From Bradyrhizobium sp. SSBR45G (lineage in GTDB: Bacteria > Pseudomonadota > Alphaproteobacteria > Rhizobiales > Xanthobacteraceae), in the NCBI RefSeq assembly GCF_030159255.1, contig NZ_BSCT01000006.1, positions 1 through 64,000 on the forward strand: a stretch of DNA of 64,000 nucleotides, given 5' to 3'. Each line of letters starts with the position of its first letter. Position 1 is the stretch's first letter. Shown in pieces: positions 55,497 to 64,000 of this stretch. The position numbers were made by a program, and so were the translations under genes. The notes beneath the pieces are model-generated. The model saw nothing but the letters and a program-made list of their open reading frames with translations. It had not been told where the DNA came from and searched no databases.

Positions 55497-57485
55497 ATGC
55501 CTGCGACCAGGATCCTGTGGGGCCAAGTCCTTGCCGTCGCGTTGATCGTTCTCGTCGCGATCTGGGGCGCGACCGAATGGACGGCGTGGCGGCTCGCGTT
55601 CCAGCCGCGATTGGGACCGCCCTGGTTCATCCTTGCTGGATGGCCGGTCTATTGGCCGTCGGCGTTCTTCTGGTGGTGGTTCGTCTATGACGCTTACGCC
55701 CCCGGTGTGTTCACCGAGGGCGCTGCCATCGCCGCTCTCGGCAGCCTCATGGCAGTTGCTGCCGCGATCGGCATGTCGCTGTGGCGGGCGCGGGAGGCGC
55801 GGATCGTTGCGACCTACGGCTCGGCGCGCTGGGCCGAGCCAGGGGAGGTGGAGACAGCGGGGCTCCTCGGTGAGGACGGGGTCGTGCTGGGACGGCTGGG
55901 GCCGCGCTATCTGCGTCATGACGGACCGGAGCATGTGCTGTGCTTTGCGCCGACGCGCTCCGGCAAGGGTGTGGGACTCGTGGTGCCCTCGCTGCTGACG
56001 TGGTCAGGATCGGCCATCGTGCACGACATCAAGGGCGAGAACTGGCAGCTCACGGCCGGCTTCCGCGCGCGGCATGGCCGTGTCCTGCTGTTTGGCCCGA
56101 CCAACCCGAATGCCTCGGCCTACAATCCGCTGCTCGAGGTCCGGCGCGGCGCCTTCGAGGTGCGCGACGTCCAGAACGTCGCCGACGTGCTGGTCGATCC
56201 GGAAGGTTCGCTCGACAAGCGCAACCATTGGGAAAAGACCAGCCACTCGCTCCTGGTCGGAGCCATCCTCCATGTGCTCTACGCCGAGCCCGACAAGACA
56301 TTGGCTGGCGTTGCAGCCTTCCTGTCCGATCCGAAGCGTCCGATCGAGGCGACGCTGATGGCCATGATGGCGACGCCCCATCTGGGCGAGGCGGGACCTC
56401 ATCCCGTCATCGCGTCGACCGCGCGCGAACTCCTGAACAAATCCGAGAACGAGCGATCAGGCGTGCTGTCGACCGCGATGTCGTTCCTTGGACTCTACCG
56501 CGATCCTGTGGTGGCCGAGGTCACCGGCCGCAGCGACTGGCGTATCGCGGACCTGATCGCTGGCGAAGATCCGGCCACGCTGTATCTGGTGGTCCCGCCA
56601 TCGGACATCTCCCGCACCAAGCCGCTCATTCGTCTGGTGTTGAACCAGATCGGTCGCAGGCTGACGGAGGATCTGCAGGCGCGGGAGCGCCGCCATCGCG
56701 TGCTGATGATGCTGGATGAGTTTCCAGCGCTCGGGCGGCTCGACTTCTTCGAGTCTGCGCTGGCGTTCATGGCGGGCTATGGGATCAAGAGCTTCCTGAT
56801 CGCGCAGTCGCTCAATCAGATCGAGAAGGCCTATGGGCCGAACAACGCGATCCTGGACAATTGCCACGTCCGCGTCAGCTTCGCTACCAACGACGAGCGG
56901 ACGGCAAAGCGAGTTTCGGATGCGCTCGGCACCGCCACCGAAATGCGGGCGATGAAGAACTATGCCGGTCATCGCCTGGCGCCGTGGCTCGGCCACCTCA
57001 TGGTCTCGCGCCAGGAAACTCCACGGGCGCTTCTGACGCCGGGAGAGGTGATGCAGCTGCCGCCCGCGGATGAGATCGTGATGGTCGCCGGCGCTCCGCC
57101 GATCCGGGCGAGGAAGGTCCGCTACTTCGAGGACCAGCGGCTGGTCTCGCGCATCCTGCCGCCGCCGGACATTGCCGGATCCCGGACGTTGCGGCGGGGT
57201 GACGACTGGTCGGCTCTGGCGCCGATCGCGCCGGCGCTGTCCAAGTCCGAGGAGAGATCTGCCGTCGGCGAGGATCAGGCCAATGGTGGATTGCGCCGGG
57301 AGCCGGAGTTGCCGGAGCACGTCGCGATCGTGAGTGAAACTACCGTCTTGGATCCGGTCGACGAGTTCTCGGTAGTGCTCGATGACGATGACCAGGTCGC
57401 GCTTTCTAGCGGTGGACATGATCCGACCATGGTGCGGGTCGCGCGGCAGGCGGCGCTCGATCCTGGCGACGATCTCGGTATCTAA
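55497..57485 (+). CDS. traG: Conjugal coupling protein TraG/VirD4
   Basis: A 662-residue type IV coupling ATPase. N-terminal TM helices (VLAVALIVLVAIWGATEW and a second at 75-95) are followed by Walker A FAPTRSGKGVGLVVPS (150-165) and Walker B HRVLMMLDEFPALGRL. The arginine-rich end KVRYFEDQRLVSRILPPP is typical. It links the relaxase-DNA complex to the mating channel. Intact. Confidence 0.95.
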   Translation: MPATRILWGQVLAVALIVLVAIWGATEWTAWRLAFQPRLGPPWFILAGWPVYWPSAFFWWWFVYDAYAPGVFTEGAAIAALGSLMAVAAAIGMSLWRAREARIVATYGSARWAEPGEVETAGLLGEDGVVLGRLGPRYLRHDGPEHVLCFAPTRSGKGVGLVVPSLLTWSGSAIVHDIKGENWQLTAGFRARHGRVLLFGPTNPNASAYNPLLEVRRGAFEVRDVQNVADVLVDPEGSLDKRNHWEKTSHSLLVGAILHVLYAEPDKTLAGVAAFLSDPKRPIEATLMAMMATPHLGEAGPHPVIASTARELLNKSENERSGVLSTAMSFLGLYRDPVVAEVTGRSDWRIADLIAGEDPATLYLVVPPSDISRTKPLIRLVLNQIGRRLTEDLQARERRHRVLMMLDEFPALGRLDFFESALAFMAGYGIKSFLIAQSLNQIEKAYGPNNAILDNCHVRVSFATNDERTAKRVSDALGTATEMRAMKNYAGHRLAPWLGHLMVSRQETPRALLTPGEVMQLPPADEIVMVAGAPPIRARKVRYFEDQRLVSRILPPPDIAGSRTLRRGDDWSALAPIAPALSKSEERSAVGEDQANGGLRREPELPEHVAIVSETTVLDPVDEFSVVLDDDDQVALSSGGHDPTMVRVARQAALDPGDDLGI

Positions 57486-57496
57486 GGGAAAATCCA

Positions 57497-57925
57497 ATGC
57501 GCGATCGCATGAATGTCTACTTCCCGCCCGAGCTTCTGAAGCAGATCACGGAGCTCGCCGATCGCAAGAAGCTGTCGCGCTCGGCGATCGTGGAGGCAGC
57601 TGTGCTGTCGTTCCTGTCGCCCGACGGGGCTGACCGGCGCGAGGCGGCGTACACCCGCAGGCTCGACCGTCTTTCGCGGTAGATGCAGCGCCTCGAGCGC
57701 GATGTCGGCATCCTCGCCGAGACGCTCGCACTGTTCGTCCGGTTCTGGCTGACCGTGACGCCGCCGCTGCCGAACGAGGCGCAGTCCGCGGCGCAGCTCA
57801 AGGGCCGTGAGCGCTTCGAAGGCTTCGTGGAGGCACTCGGCCGGCGTTTGCAGAAGGGGCAGAGCTTTTTGCGGGAGATACCGGAAGATTTCGTCAGGAA
57901 GTCGCCGGAGGAGACTGGTGTCTGA
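57497..57925 (+). pseudogene. CopG-type ribbon-helix-helix regulator with an in-frame amber stop
   Basis: Codons 1-61 encode an RHH domain (MRDRMNVYFPPELLKQITEL, then RSAIVEAAVLSFL). At 57680-57682 a TAG interrupts the frame; the same frame then continues MQRLERDVGILAETLALFVR, FWLTVTPPLPNEAQ and GRERFEGFVEALGRRL to 57925. On related elements this is one protein of about 140 residues with LSRQMQRLERD at the break, so CAG became TAG. An ATG follows the stop directly. The RHH part may still be made. On intact elements trbB and the other trb genes come next; here none does. Confidence 0.85.
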
Positions 57926-58116
57926 TCATCCAGATGACTGCGGAAAACATTCTTTGGGTCGGGGCTGATGCTGCGTGGGAACGGTGGACGAAAAGATGAT
58001 GCCCGTAATTCAACAGTTGTCTTATTTAATGTTTGTGCAAGTTATTCGCATCAAGTTGATCAGGATGACTGCACCGGCGCCGTCATATCACTCCCCCCCA
58101 ACTCTGTGGTGCGCGT

Positions 58117-60093
58117 ATGCGGATCAGCCTGTCCGTTCGAATCTACGCGATTATTGGTTTGAGTTTCTGTGGCCTTATAGGCCTCGCGATCTTTCAAGCG
58201 GTCAATCTCTCGACCTCACTTCGGCTACAGCGGCAGAATGAGCTGGAACACCTAGTCCAGAATGCGCTCAGCATCGTCCGTGAGGAGTACGAGAAGTCTG
58301 AGCGTGAGAAGACGAGCGCCGCTGACGCCCAAAAGCTCGCAGCTGCGCGTCTCGCAAAGCTGCGATATGGCAATGGTGATTATTTCTGGATCAATGATCT
58401 GGCGCCGCGCATGATCATGCATCCGCTCAAGCCAGAGCTCAATGGTCAGGACCTCAGCGAAAATAAGGATCCGACCGGCAAGCGTCTGTTCGTGGAGTTT
58501 GCAGAGACGGTGATGAAGCGAGGCGCCGGCGTGGTCGACTACCAATGGCCGAAGCCTGGTAAGGATACGCCGCAACCGAAGCTATCCTATGTGGCCGGTT
58601 TTGAGCCCTGGGGGTGGGTCATCGGCACCGGGGTCTACATCGATGATATGCAGGCGCAGCTCTGGGAAAGCGTTCGCGAAGTCATCTGGACCGCCTTGGC
58701 GGTGATCGTCCTCATCGGTAGCATCACGCTGATGATCGCCCGTCGGACTTCGAAAGCGCTGGCGAGCATGACCGCGGCCCTCAACCGTCTGGGGAACGGC
58801 GATTTCGAGATCGAATTGCCAGGGGTTGCCCGGCGCGATGAACTTGGAGACATGGCTCGATCGATCGAGCAGTTCAAGCTCAAGTCAATCGAGAGAGCGA
58901 GCGAGATGGCCCGCGAGGAAAGCGAGCGGCTTCAATCCATGGATCGGATGAAGGCAAATGCCTTGCGAGACATGGCCGAGACGGTTGAACGCGAAACCAA
59001 CAAGGCCGTTGGCGAGGTCGCCGGTGGAACTGACGAGATGGCGAGCAATGCATCATCGATGACCGAAAGCGCGCTGACGCTCGGCAAGAATAGCAGCAGT
59101 GTCGCTGCCGCCGCCGAGCAGGCGCTTGCGAACACCCAAACCGTTGCGCGGGCATCGGCTCAGCTGGCGGCGTCAATCTCGGAAATCTCCGCTCAGGTCA
59201 ATTCATCGCGGGAATTGACGGCCCGCGCCGTATCGGCGTCTGCAGAGGCTCAATCGACCGTGGCGAAACTCTCAGAGGCGGCGAGCAAGGTCGGGGCGGT
59301 CACCAGCTTGATCAACGAGATCGCAGGTCAGACCAATCTACTCGCTCTGAACGCAACAATTGAGGCCGCTCGCGCTGGAGACGCAGGGCGTGGTTTTGCG
59401 GTTGTTGCCTCCGAGGTCAAGTCACTCGCTGAGCAGACCGCACGCGCAACGAGCGAGATTGCGCAGCAGATCAGCGAAATCCAGAACTCGACCCAGGCGT
59501 CGGTGGCGTCGATCGGGGCAATTGGTGAAGTCATTCGTAGCGTCGAAGCTGTCTCTTCGACGATCGCCAGCGCAATTCAAGCACAGAATGGCGTGACCCT
59601 GGAAATCTCACGCACCGTCGAGGAAACGTCACACGCCGCACGTGAGGTGGCCACACAAATCGCCTCGGTCTCGCAAGAGGCAACGGAGACTGGGCGTCGT
59701 GCCTCAACCATAAGGGATGGATCACTCGACATCGCCAAGAAGGTCGACGAACTGCGTGAAACGCTCGTTCGGGTCATCCGCACGTCGACGGGCGACGTCG
59801 ACAGGAGGCGCTCAACCCGTGCAGATATTGGCAGGCCAGGCGTGATTACTGCCGATGGCAGAAATATCAATGTCATGGTCCGCGACCTCTCGCTCGGCGG
59901 CGCCATGGTCGAGCAGGTAGATGCCGCGTTTCCGCCCATCGATCGGCAGCTTGATCTCGCGATCGACGGAATCGGTGCCCATCTCACAGGGGCCGTTGCG
60001 CGGACGAACGGTCAATCAGCCGTGATCCTCTGGAAGCTGACTGGCGATCAGAAGAAGACCGTCGAGAACCTCATGGCTAGGCGGGCAGCATAG
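58117..60093 (+). CDS. Chemoreceptor with Cache, HAMP, MCP signalling and C-terminal PilZ domains
   Basis: A 658-residue protein. TM1 ([18 protein letters not shown]) leads to a periplasmic single Cache domain ([20 protein letters not shown], then [16 protein letters not shown]), typical of small organic acid sensors. TM2 is [20 protein letters not shown], then HAMP. The signalling tip [20 protein letters not shown] is intact. The last 100 residues form a PilZ domain ([28 protein letters not shown]), the RxxxR and D/NxSxxG motif pair that binds cyclic di-GMP. It is a chemoreceptor that could respond to c-di-GMP. It has its own start 190 bp after copG. Confidence 0.92.
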   Translation: MRISLSVRIYAIIGLSFCGLIGLAIFQAVNLSTSLRLQRQNELEHLVQNALSIVREEYEKSEREKTSAADAQKLAAARLAKLRYGNGDYFWINDLAPRMIMHPLKPELNGQDLSENKDPTGKRLFVEFAETVMKRGAGVVDYQWPKPGKDTPQPKLSYVAGFEPWGWVIGTGVYIDDMQAQLWESVREVIWTALAVIVLIGSITLMIARRTSKALASMTAALNRLGNGDFEIELPGVARRDELGDMARSIEQFKLKSIERASEMAREESERLQSMDRMKANALRDMAETVERETNKAVGEVAGGTDEMASNASSMTESALTLGKNSSSVAAAAEQALANTQTVARASAQLAASISEISAQVNSSRELTARAVSASAEAQSTVAKLSEAASKVGAVTSLINEIAGQTNLLALNATIEAARAGDAGRGFAVVASEVKSLAEQTARATSEIAQQISEIQNSTQASVASIGAIGEVIRSVEAVSSTIASAIQAQNGVTLEISRTVEETSHAAREVATQIASVSQEATETGRRASTIRDGSLDIAKKVDELRETLVRVIRTSTGDVDRRRSTRADIGRPGVITADGRNINVMVRDLSLGGAMVEQVDAAFPPIDRQLDLAIDGIGAHLTGAVARTNGQSAVILWKLTGDQKKTVENLMARRAA

Positions 60094-60276
60094 CGCGGTC
60101 GGGTTCCCTACGGGTCAGCAATGGTGGAATCCGGATCCCCGCTGATCACTCTGACCAGTTCTTTGCTCGACATAGCTGAAGGATCTGATTGACCGTTCGT
60201 TCGGCCGAGCTGTGTTAGGTGGGCTTGGAGAGGCAGATCTACGCTAGAGTTTCTTTTCCTACGCAGAACTGCGAGC

Positions 60277-60291
60277 GTTCAAAGCTCGTTC
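60277..60291 (+). promoter_or_regulatory. GTTC-N7-GTTC match, possible LexA box
   Basis: GTTC-AAAGCTC-GTTC lies 52 bp before the start of the RHH gene. The motif matches the alphaproteobacterial LexA operator, but about two such matches are expected by chance in 64 kb on both strands, so support is weak. Confidence 0.3.
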
Positions 60292-60342
60292 GTGCGAAGA
60301 GGCGAGCGACGACCTATCGACGGACCAAACGGGGTCCGAACG

Positions 60343-60867
60343 ATGAAGAAAAAGATCACTCTGCAGCTCTCCGACGACGTTCTCGAACGTCTCAAAGGCG
60401 CCGCCAGCGAGCGATGTGTGAACCGCGCGATCCTCGTGGAGAAGGCGCTGGATCGCTTCCTCGCTGAGCCGATGGATGGCGGAGCGCCGCCGCAGGACCG
60501 AGTTGCCGGCCTCGAACAGCAGCTCGAGGAAATTCAGCGCGATCTGAGAGCGCTCAATGACACGGTCGCGCTTCACGCCCGCTATCACCTGGCATTGACG
60601 TCGCCGGCGCGCGACGGACCTGCCCAGGTTTCGGCGGATCGTGTTGGCGATGCACGTCATACCCGGCTCGGTGAGGTCGAGGTTCGCCAGCCTGTAACGG
60701 TTGGTCATTCCTTCCAGCAGGAAGACGAGGACTTGCCGTTCGGGGCTCCGACCAGTCGCGCAAGCTACGCTCGGACCACCGCGCCGATCGCCGAGGTGTC
60801 CTGGGGTGTGCCTGCCGCCGGGGAGGGCGGCGAGGACCCCTTTCGCCTTGCGCCGGGATTGCGCTGA
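60343..60867 (+). CDS. Second CopG-type ribbon-helix-helix protein
   Basis: A 174-residue protein from the ATG at 60343: KKKITLQLSDDVLERLKGAA, then VNRAILVEKALDRFLAEP is an RHH domain. The following LEEIQRDLRALNDTVALHAR, YHLALTSPA resembles the second half of the broken copG gene at 57497-57925, so the two are related. The C-terminal 80 residues are low in motifs. It may be the working member of the pair. Gene order suggests it belongs to another copy of an ICE end. Confidence 0.75.
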   Translation: MKKKITLQLSDDVLERLKGAASERCVNRAILVEKALDRFLAEPMDGGAPPQDRVAGLEQQLEEIQRDLRALNDTVALHARYHLALTSPARDGPAQVSADRVGDARHTRLGEVEVRQPVTVGHSFQQEDEDLPFGAPTSRASYARTTAPIAEVSWGVPAAGEGGEDPFRLAPGLR

Positions 60868-60910
60868 GCAGTCGTACGGAAGAGGAGCCCGGGAGTCTGA
60901 GCCGGACTAC

Positions 60911-62269
60911 ATGTTCGGCAGGAGGGGCGTTGACGCCAAGCTCGGTGGTGCCGCAATCCCCGGCTGGGCTATTGTGGCTCTGGTGTTCATGCCGTTCGCG
61001 GCGGGCTATTTCCTGTCGTACCTGTTCCGGACGATCAATGGCGTGGTCTCCGAGCGCCTCGCCTCCGAGCTTGGGCTTAATGCGGCCGACCTCGGTCTGG
61101 TCACCGCGGTCTACTTCCTGGTGCTTGCGGCTGCCCAAATTCCGGTCGGAGTGATGCTCGATCGCTACGGTCCCCGGCGGGTTCAGAGCACGTTGCTTCT
61201 GGTCGCAGCGTTAGGCGCAGCCGCTTTCGCGCGGTCGACCGGACCACTGTCGCTGCTGATGTCCCGCGCCGTGATCGGGTTGGGGGTCGCGGCGGCTCTC
61301 ACGGCAGGTCTGAAGGCGATCGTTCTCTGGTTTCCGCGTGAGCGTGTAGCGCTTGTAAACGGACACATGGTCATGCTCGGTGCGCTCGGCGCCGTGGCCG
61401 CCACGCTGCCGGCGGAAGCGGTACTGGGCAAGACTGGATGGCGGGACCTGTTCGATATCCTGGCCGTGACCACAGCGGGCACGGCAATCCTGATCTTCTT
61501 CCTGGTGCCGGAGCGCAGCCCCGAAGGTCCGTCAGCAACAGCTACAGGTGGTCTACGAGATATTCTGACCGACAGGCGGTTCTGGAAGATCGCGCCGCTA
61601 TCGGGCGCTTGCATCGGATCTGCGTGGTCGATGCAGGGTCTCTGGGCGCCTGCCTGGCTGAAGGACGTGGAGGGCATGACGCGGTCGGAGGTGGTGACGG
61701 CGCTCTGTGCGACGGCGGTCGTGTTGAGTCTCGGGGCCTGGCTGCTTGGCATGGTCGCGAGTTGGACGCGCCGGAAGGGCATCAGGCCGGAGACATTGCT
61801 TGCATGCGTAGCAGTCCTCTTCATCTTGGCCCAACTGATGCTGGTGTTCCGACTACCTCTGCCGTCGATTGGTCCCTGGATGATGATCGCGATCGTTGGC
61901 TCCGCGACTGTGCTGAGCTTCGCGATCATCGCCGACTATTTTCCGAAGGAGATGGCTGGGCGAGCCAACGGCGTTTTGAACGTCGTGCATTTCGGGTGGG
62001 GTTTCCTCGCTCAATACGGGACAGGGCTTTTGCTTGCCCAATGGGCTCAGCATGACGGCCACTATCCGGTCATCGCGTATCAAGTCGTATTCGGCGTGAA
62101 CGTGGCTCTTCAGTTACTCGCATTAATTTGGTCCGCTTTCGGTAAACCGCACCAAGCTGAGATTGCCTCATCGCTGTCAGGCAGGGGCATGAGACAAGAA
62201 CAGCGGACGACGTGCACTGCAGAGCCCGTTGTCGAGATTGCCTTTCATCACGTTCGTCACGATTGGTGA
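60911..62269 (+). CDS. Major facilitator superfamily transporter
   Basis: A 452-residue protein with about 12 TM helices. MFS signature A is at GVMLDRYGPRRVQS, between TM2 and TM3. Other segments are YFLSYLFRTINGVVSERLAS and VIGLGVAAALTAGLKAIVLW. It resembles nitrate/sialate-type and sugar-phosphate MFS exporters in N-terminal pattern; the substrate is unknown. ATG 60911 is chosen because the first TM follows 15 residues later. The soluble C-terminus of about 40 residues is unusual. Confidence 0.88.
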   Translation: MFGRRGVDAKLGGAAIPGWAIVALVFMPFAAGYFLSYLFRTINGVVSERLASELGLNAADLGLVTAVYFLVLAAAQIPVGVMLDRYGPRRVQSTLLLVAALGAAAFARSTGPLSLLMSRAVIGLGVAAALTAGLKAIVLWFPRERVALVNGHMVMLGALGAVAATLPAEAVLGKTGWRDLFDILAVTTAGTAILIFFLVPERSPEGPSATATGGLRDILTDRRFWKIAPLSGACIGSAWSMQGLWAPAWLKDVEGMTRSEVVTALCATAVVLSLGAWLLGMVASWTRRKGIRPETLLACVAVLFILAQLMLVFRLPLPSIGPWMMIAIVGSATVLSFAIIADYFPKEMAGRANGVLNVVHFGWGFLAQYGTGLLLAQWAQHDGHYPVIAYQVVFGVNVALQLLALIWSAFGKPHQAEIASSLSGRGMRQEQRTTCTAEPVVEIAFHHVRHDW

Positions 62270-62502
62270 CACCGTGCGGACCATTTTATCATTGATCGAA
62301 CGGGCGGCCTCGAAAGCTGAGGCCCGACTGCTGGTGCGCGCGTTCGGATATTTCCGTGCTCTGTTGCAATCACAGGCACGCAAAATTGTTGCTGAATTGA
62401 AACATCCGTAAAATTACGGAAAAGAGCCCGAGGCTGGACGTTGTCAGTCAATAGCTCAATATGCATCATATTGCCGCACAACTATAAGTAGTTTTGTGGA
62501 TA
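62270..62502. other. Intergenic stretch before the type I secretion gene
   Basis: AT-rich towards its right end, as for a promoter. A short inverted repeat CCGTAA-AA-TTACGG lies at 62406-62419. A 60-codon open frame (62229-62411, TTG start) overlaps the MFS end and has no support. Confidence 0.4.
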
Positions 62503-64000
62503 ATGCACGCAGCGCGAAAGAACACGGGGCTCGACTGCCTGACATTGCTGCTGCGGTTCCATCAGGTCGCCGTCGATCCGGCGCAGATTGCCCACCAGCT
62601 TGCGGGCGAGCCGGTCGATGTGACTGCGATGCTTCGCTGCGCCAAGCAGTTGAAGCTGAAGGCGCGCGCGGTCAGGCAGACATGGCATGGCCTCGCCAAG
62701 CTGCCGCTGCCGGCCATCGCCGCGCGGGCTGATGGCACGTTCGTCATCCTCGGTCAGGTCGCCGCCGATGCAGCGCTGATCCAGGATCCGCAGGTGAACC
62801 GGCCGCAGAGCCTCAAGCGCGCCGAGTTCGAAGCCAACTGGACCGGCACGGTGGTGCTGATGGCGCGCCGTGCCTCGCTCACGGATCTCGCGCGGCGCTT
62901 CGACATCACCTGGTTCCTGCAGGCGATGCACAAATATCGCCGGCTGCTCGGCGAGGTGCTGCTGGCGTCGTTCTTCCTGCAGCTGTTCGGGCTGGTGACG
63001 CCGCTGTTCTTCCAGGTCGTCACCGACAAGGTGCTGACGCATCGCGGCTACACCACGCTGGACGTGCTGGTGTTCGGTCTCGTCACCGTCACCATCTTCG
63101 AGACCGTGCTCGGCGGCTTGCGCACCTACGTCTTCTCCCACACCACCAACCGCATCGATGTCGAGCTCGGCGCACGCCTGTTCCGGCATCTGATCGCGTT
63201 GCCGATCGCCTATTTCGAGGCGCGGCGCGCCGGCGATTCTGTGGCGCGTGTACGCGAGCTCGAGAACATCCGGAACTTCATCACTAGCTCGGCGCTCACG
63301 CTGGTGATCGATCTCGCCTTCACCTTCGTCTTCCTCGGGGTGATGTTTTACTACTCGCCGTTCCTCTCCTGGATCGTGGTCGGCTCGTTCCCGTTCTACA
63401 TTGCGCTGTCAGCTGGCGTGACGCCCATCTTCAAGAAGCGGCTCGACGTCAAGTTCGACCGCGGCGCCGAGAATCAGGCCTTCCTGGTCGAGACCGTCAC
63501 CGCGATCCAGACCCTGAAGGCGATGGCGATCGAGCCGCAGATGCAGCGGCGCTGGGAGGAACAGCTCGCCGGTTACGTCGGCGCCAGCTTCGACGTGCTG
63601 TCGCTCGGCAATTGGGCCAGCCAGTCGGTGCAGTTCATCAGCAAGATCGTCACCGCGCTGACATTGTATTTCGGGGCGCATCTGGTGATCGAGGGCAGCC
63701 TCACGGTCGGCGAGCTCATCGCCTTCAACATGCTCGCGGGGCGCGTCGCGCAGCCGGTGCTGCGGCTGGCGCAGCTGTGGCAGGATTTTCATCAGGCGCG
63801 GCTGTCGGTGGCGCGGCTCGGCGACATCCTCAACACCACGCCGGAGCCGGCCTTCAATCCCGGCCGTGCCGCGCTGCCGCCGGTGCGCGGCGAGGTCGTG
63901 TTCGATCACGTCCATTTCCGCTACCGCGTCGACGGGCCGCTGGCGCTGCACGATGTCAGCCTGAAGGTGCCGGTGGGGCAGGTGGTCGGCATCGTCGGGC
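62503..64000 (+). CDS. Type I secretion ABC transporter (HlyB-like), 3' end outside window
   Basis: About 499 codons from ATG 62503 run to the right edge. The N-terminal C39-like domain (LDCLTLLLRFHQVAVDPAQI, then RCAKQLKLKARAVRQTWHGL) aligns with that of HlyB. In HlyB the catalytic cysteine is Tyr; here that position is Asp, so it is an inactive C39-like docking domain. A six-TM ABC exporter follows (FFLQLFGLVTPLFFQVVTDK, TLDVLVFGLVTVTIFETVLG, RFELEN-type linker VARVRELENIRNFITSSALT). The ATPase domain starts with FDHVHFRYRVDGPLALHDVS and the window ends at the Walker A (GIVG). It secretes RTX-type proteins with a membrane-fusion partner expected downstream. Confidence 0.93.
   Translation, partial: MHAARKNTGLDCLTLLLRFHQVAVDPAQIAHQLAGEPVDVTAMLRCAKQLKLKARAVRQTWHGLAKLPLPAIAARADGTFVILGQVAADAALIQDPQVNRPQSLKRAEFEANWTGTVVLMARRASLTDLARRFDITWFLQAMHKYRRLLGEVLLASFFLQLFGLVTPLFFQVVTDKVLTHRGYTTLDVLVFGLVTVTIFETVLGGLRTYVFSHTTNRIDVELGARLFRHLIALPIAYFEARRAGDSVARVRELENIRNFITSSALTLVIDLAFTFVFLGVMFYYSPFLSWIVVGSFPFYIALSAGVTPIFKKRLDVKFDRGAENQAFLVETVTAIQTLKAMAIEPQMQRRWEEQLAGYVGASFDVLSLGNWASQSVQFISKIVTALTLYFGAHLVIEGSLTVGELIAFNMLAGRVAQPVLRLAQLWQDFHQARLSVARLGDILNTTPEPAFNPGRAALPPVRGEVVFDHVHFRYRVDGPLALHDVSLKVPVGQVVGIVG

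Noticed and set aside
54360..55934. A 524-codon minus-strand frame over the relaxase and traG
   Set aside because: Antisense to two genes with unmistakable motifs; composition is that of a shadow frame.

Overview
The window looks like chromosome or symbiosis-island DNA of a GC-rich alphaproteobacterium of the Bradyrhizobiaceae/Rhizobiales type. The support is an imuA start with an alphaproteobacterial LexA box, a Ku protein of the rhizobial type, Liv-type transporters, and an integrative-conjugative-element (ICE) backbone of ParB, strawberry-notch, Toprim, DUF2493, DUF736, DUF2285, RepA, DUF2840, TraF, VirD2-like relaxase and TraG. I see no tRNA, rRNA or CRISPR array. Almost everything is accessory DNA.

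Region 1 (1-24.19 kb) is a mosaic island. At its left edge a tyrosine integrase with its excisionase reads out of the window. An IS66 element (1350-4527) carrying a UPF0149 passenger follows; it cuts imuA just downstream of that gene's LexA box. Next come a RES toxin with an unusually short antitoxin, an SRAP/HMCES protein, and an AbiE toxin-antitoxin pair with a possible nuclease beside it. Then there are operons of unknown proteins fronted by a duplicated leader of about 270 bp. A defence-like stretch follows (14.6-21.8 kb): a putative nuclease, a membrane protein, a PLD nuclease, a 2TM/beta-rich membrane protein broken by a stop codon, an SMC-like ATPase with a 62-residue partner, and a GIY-YIG protein. 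A ku operon closes the region.

Region 2 (24.19-57.9 kb) is an ICE backbone joined abruptly to the start of ku inside a truncated ardC. Its order is ardC', parB, strawberry-notch helicase/methylase, Toprim, DUF2493, cargo, DUF736, a chemoreceptor, xre, regulators, repA with three iterons, DUF2840, traF, relaxase, traG and copG. The cargo (34.6-44.7 kb) is a complete-looking catabolic cluster: a LysR regulator divergent from a Rieske oxygenase, an unknown 204-residue protein, a branched-chain-amino-acid-type ABC transporter with fused ATPases, a DUF1116 (AllG-like) protein, and the matching ferredoxin reductase. It would import a small molecule, oxygenate it and process the product. The element seems to be decaying: ardC is truncated, the DUF2285 regulator is frameshifted, copG has an internal amber stop, and no trb mating-pore genes follow traG.

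Region 3 (58-64 kb) holds a Cache-HAMP-MCP-PilZ chemoreceptor, a second ribbon-helix-helix protein of the same family as the broken copG, an MFS transporter, and the start of a HlyB-type type I secretion ATPase that runs off the right edge.

The best candidates for undescribed biology are the 14.6-17.1 kb gene set, the SMC-like two-gene unit at 18.2-20.9 kb, the Rieske/DUF1116 pathway, and several structured DNA elements: paired inverted repeats before DUF2493 and DUF736, a strong hairpin before the relaxase, and the covarying duplicated leader.
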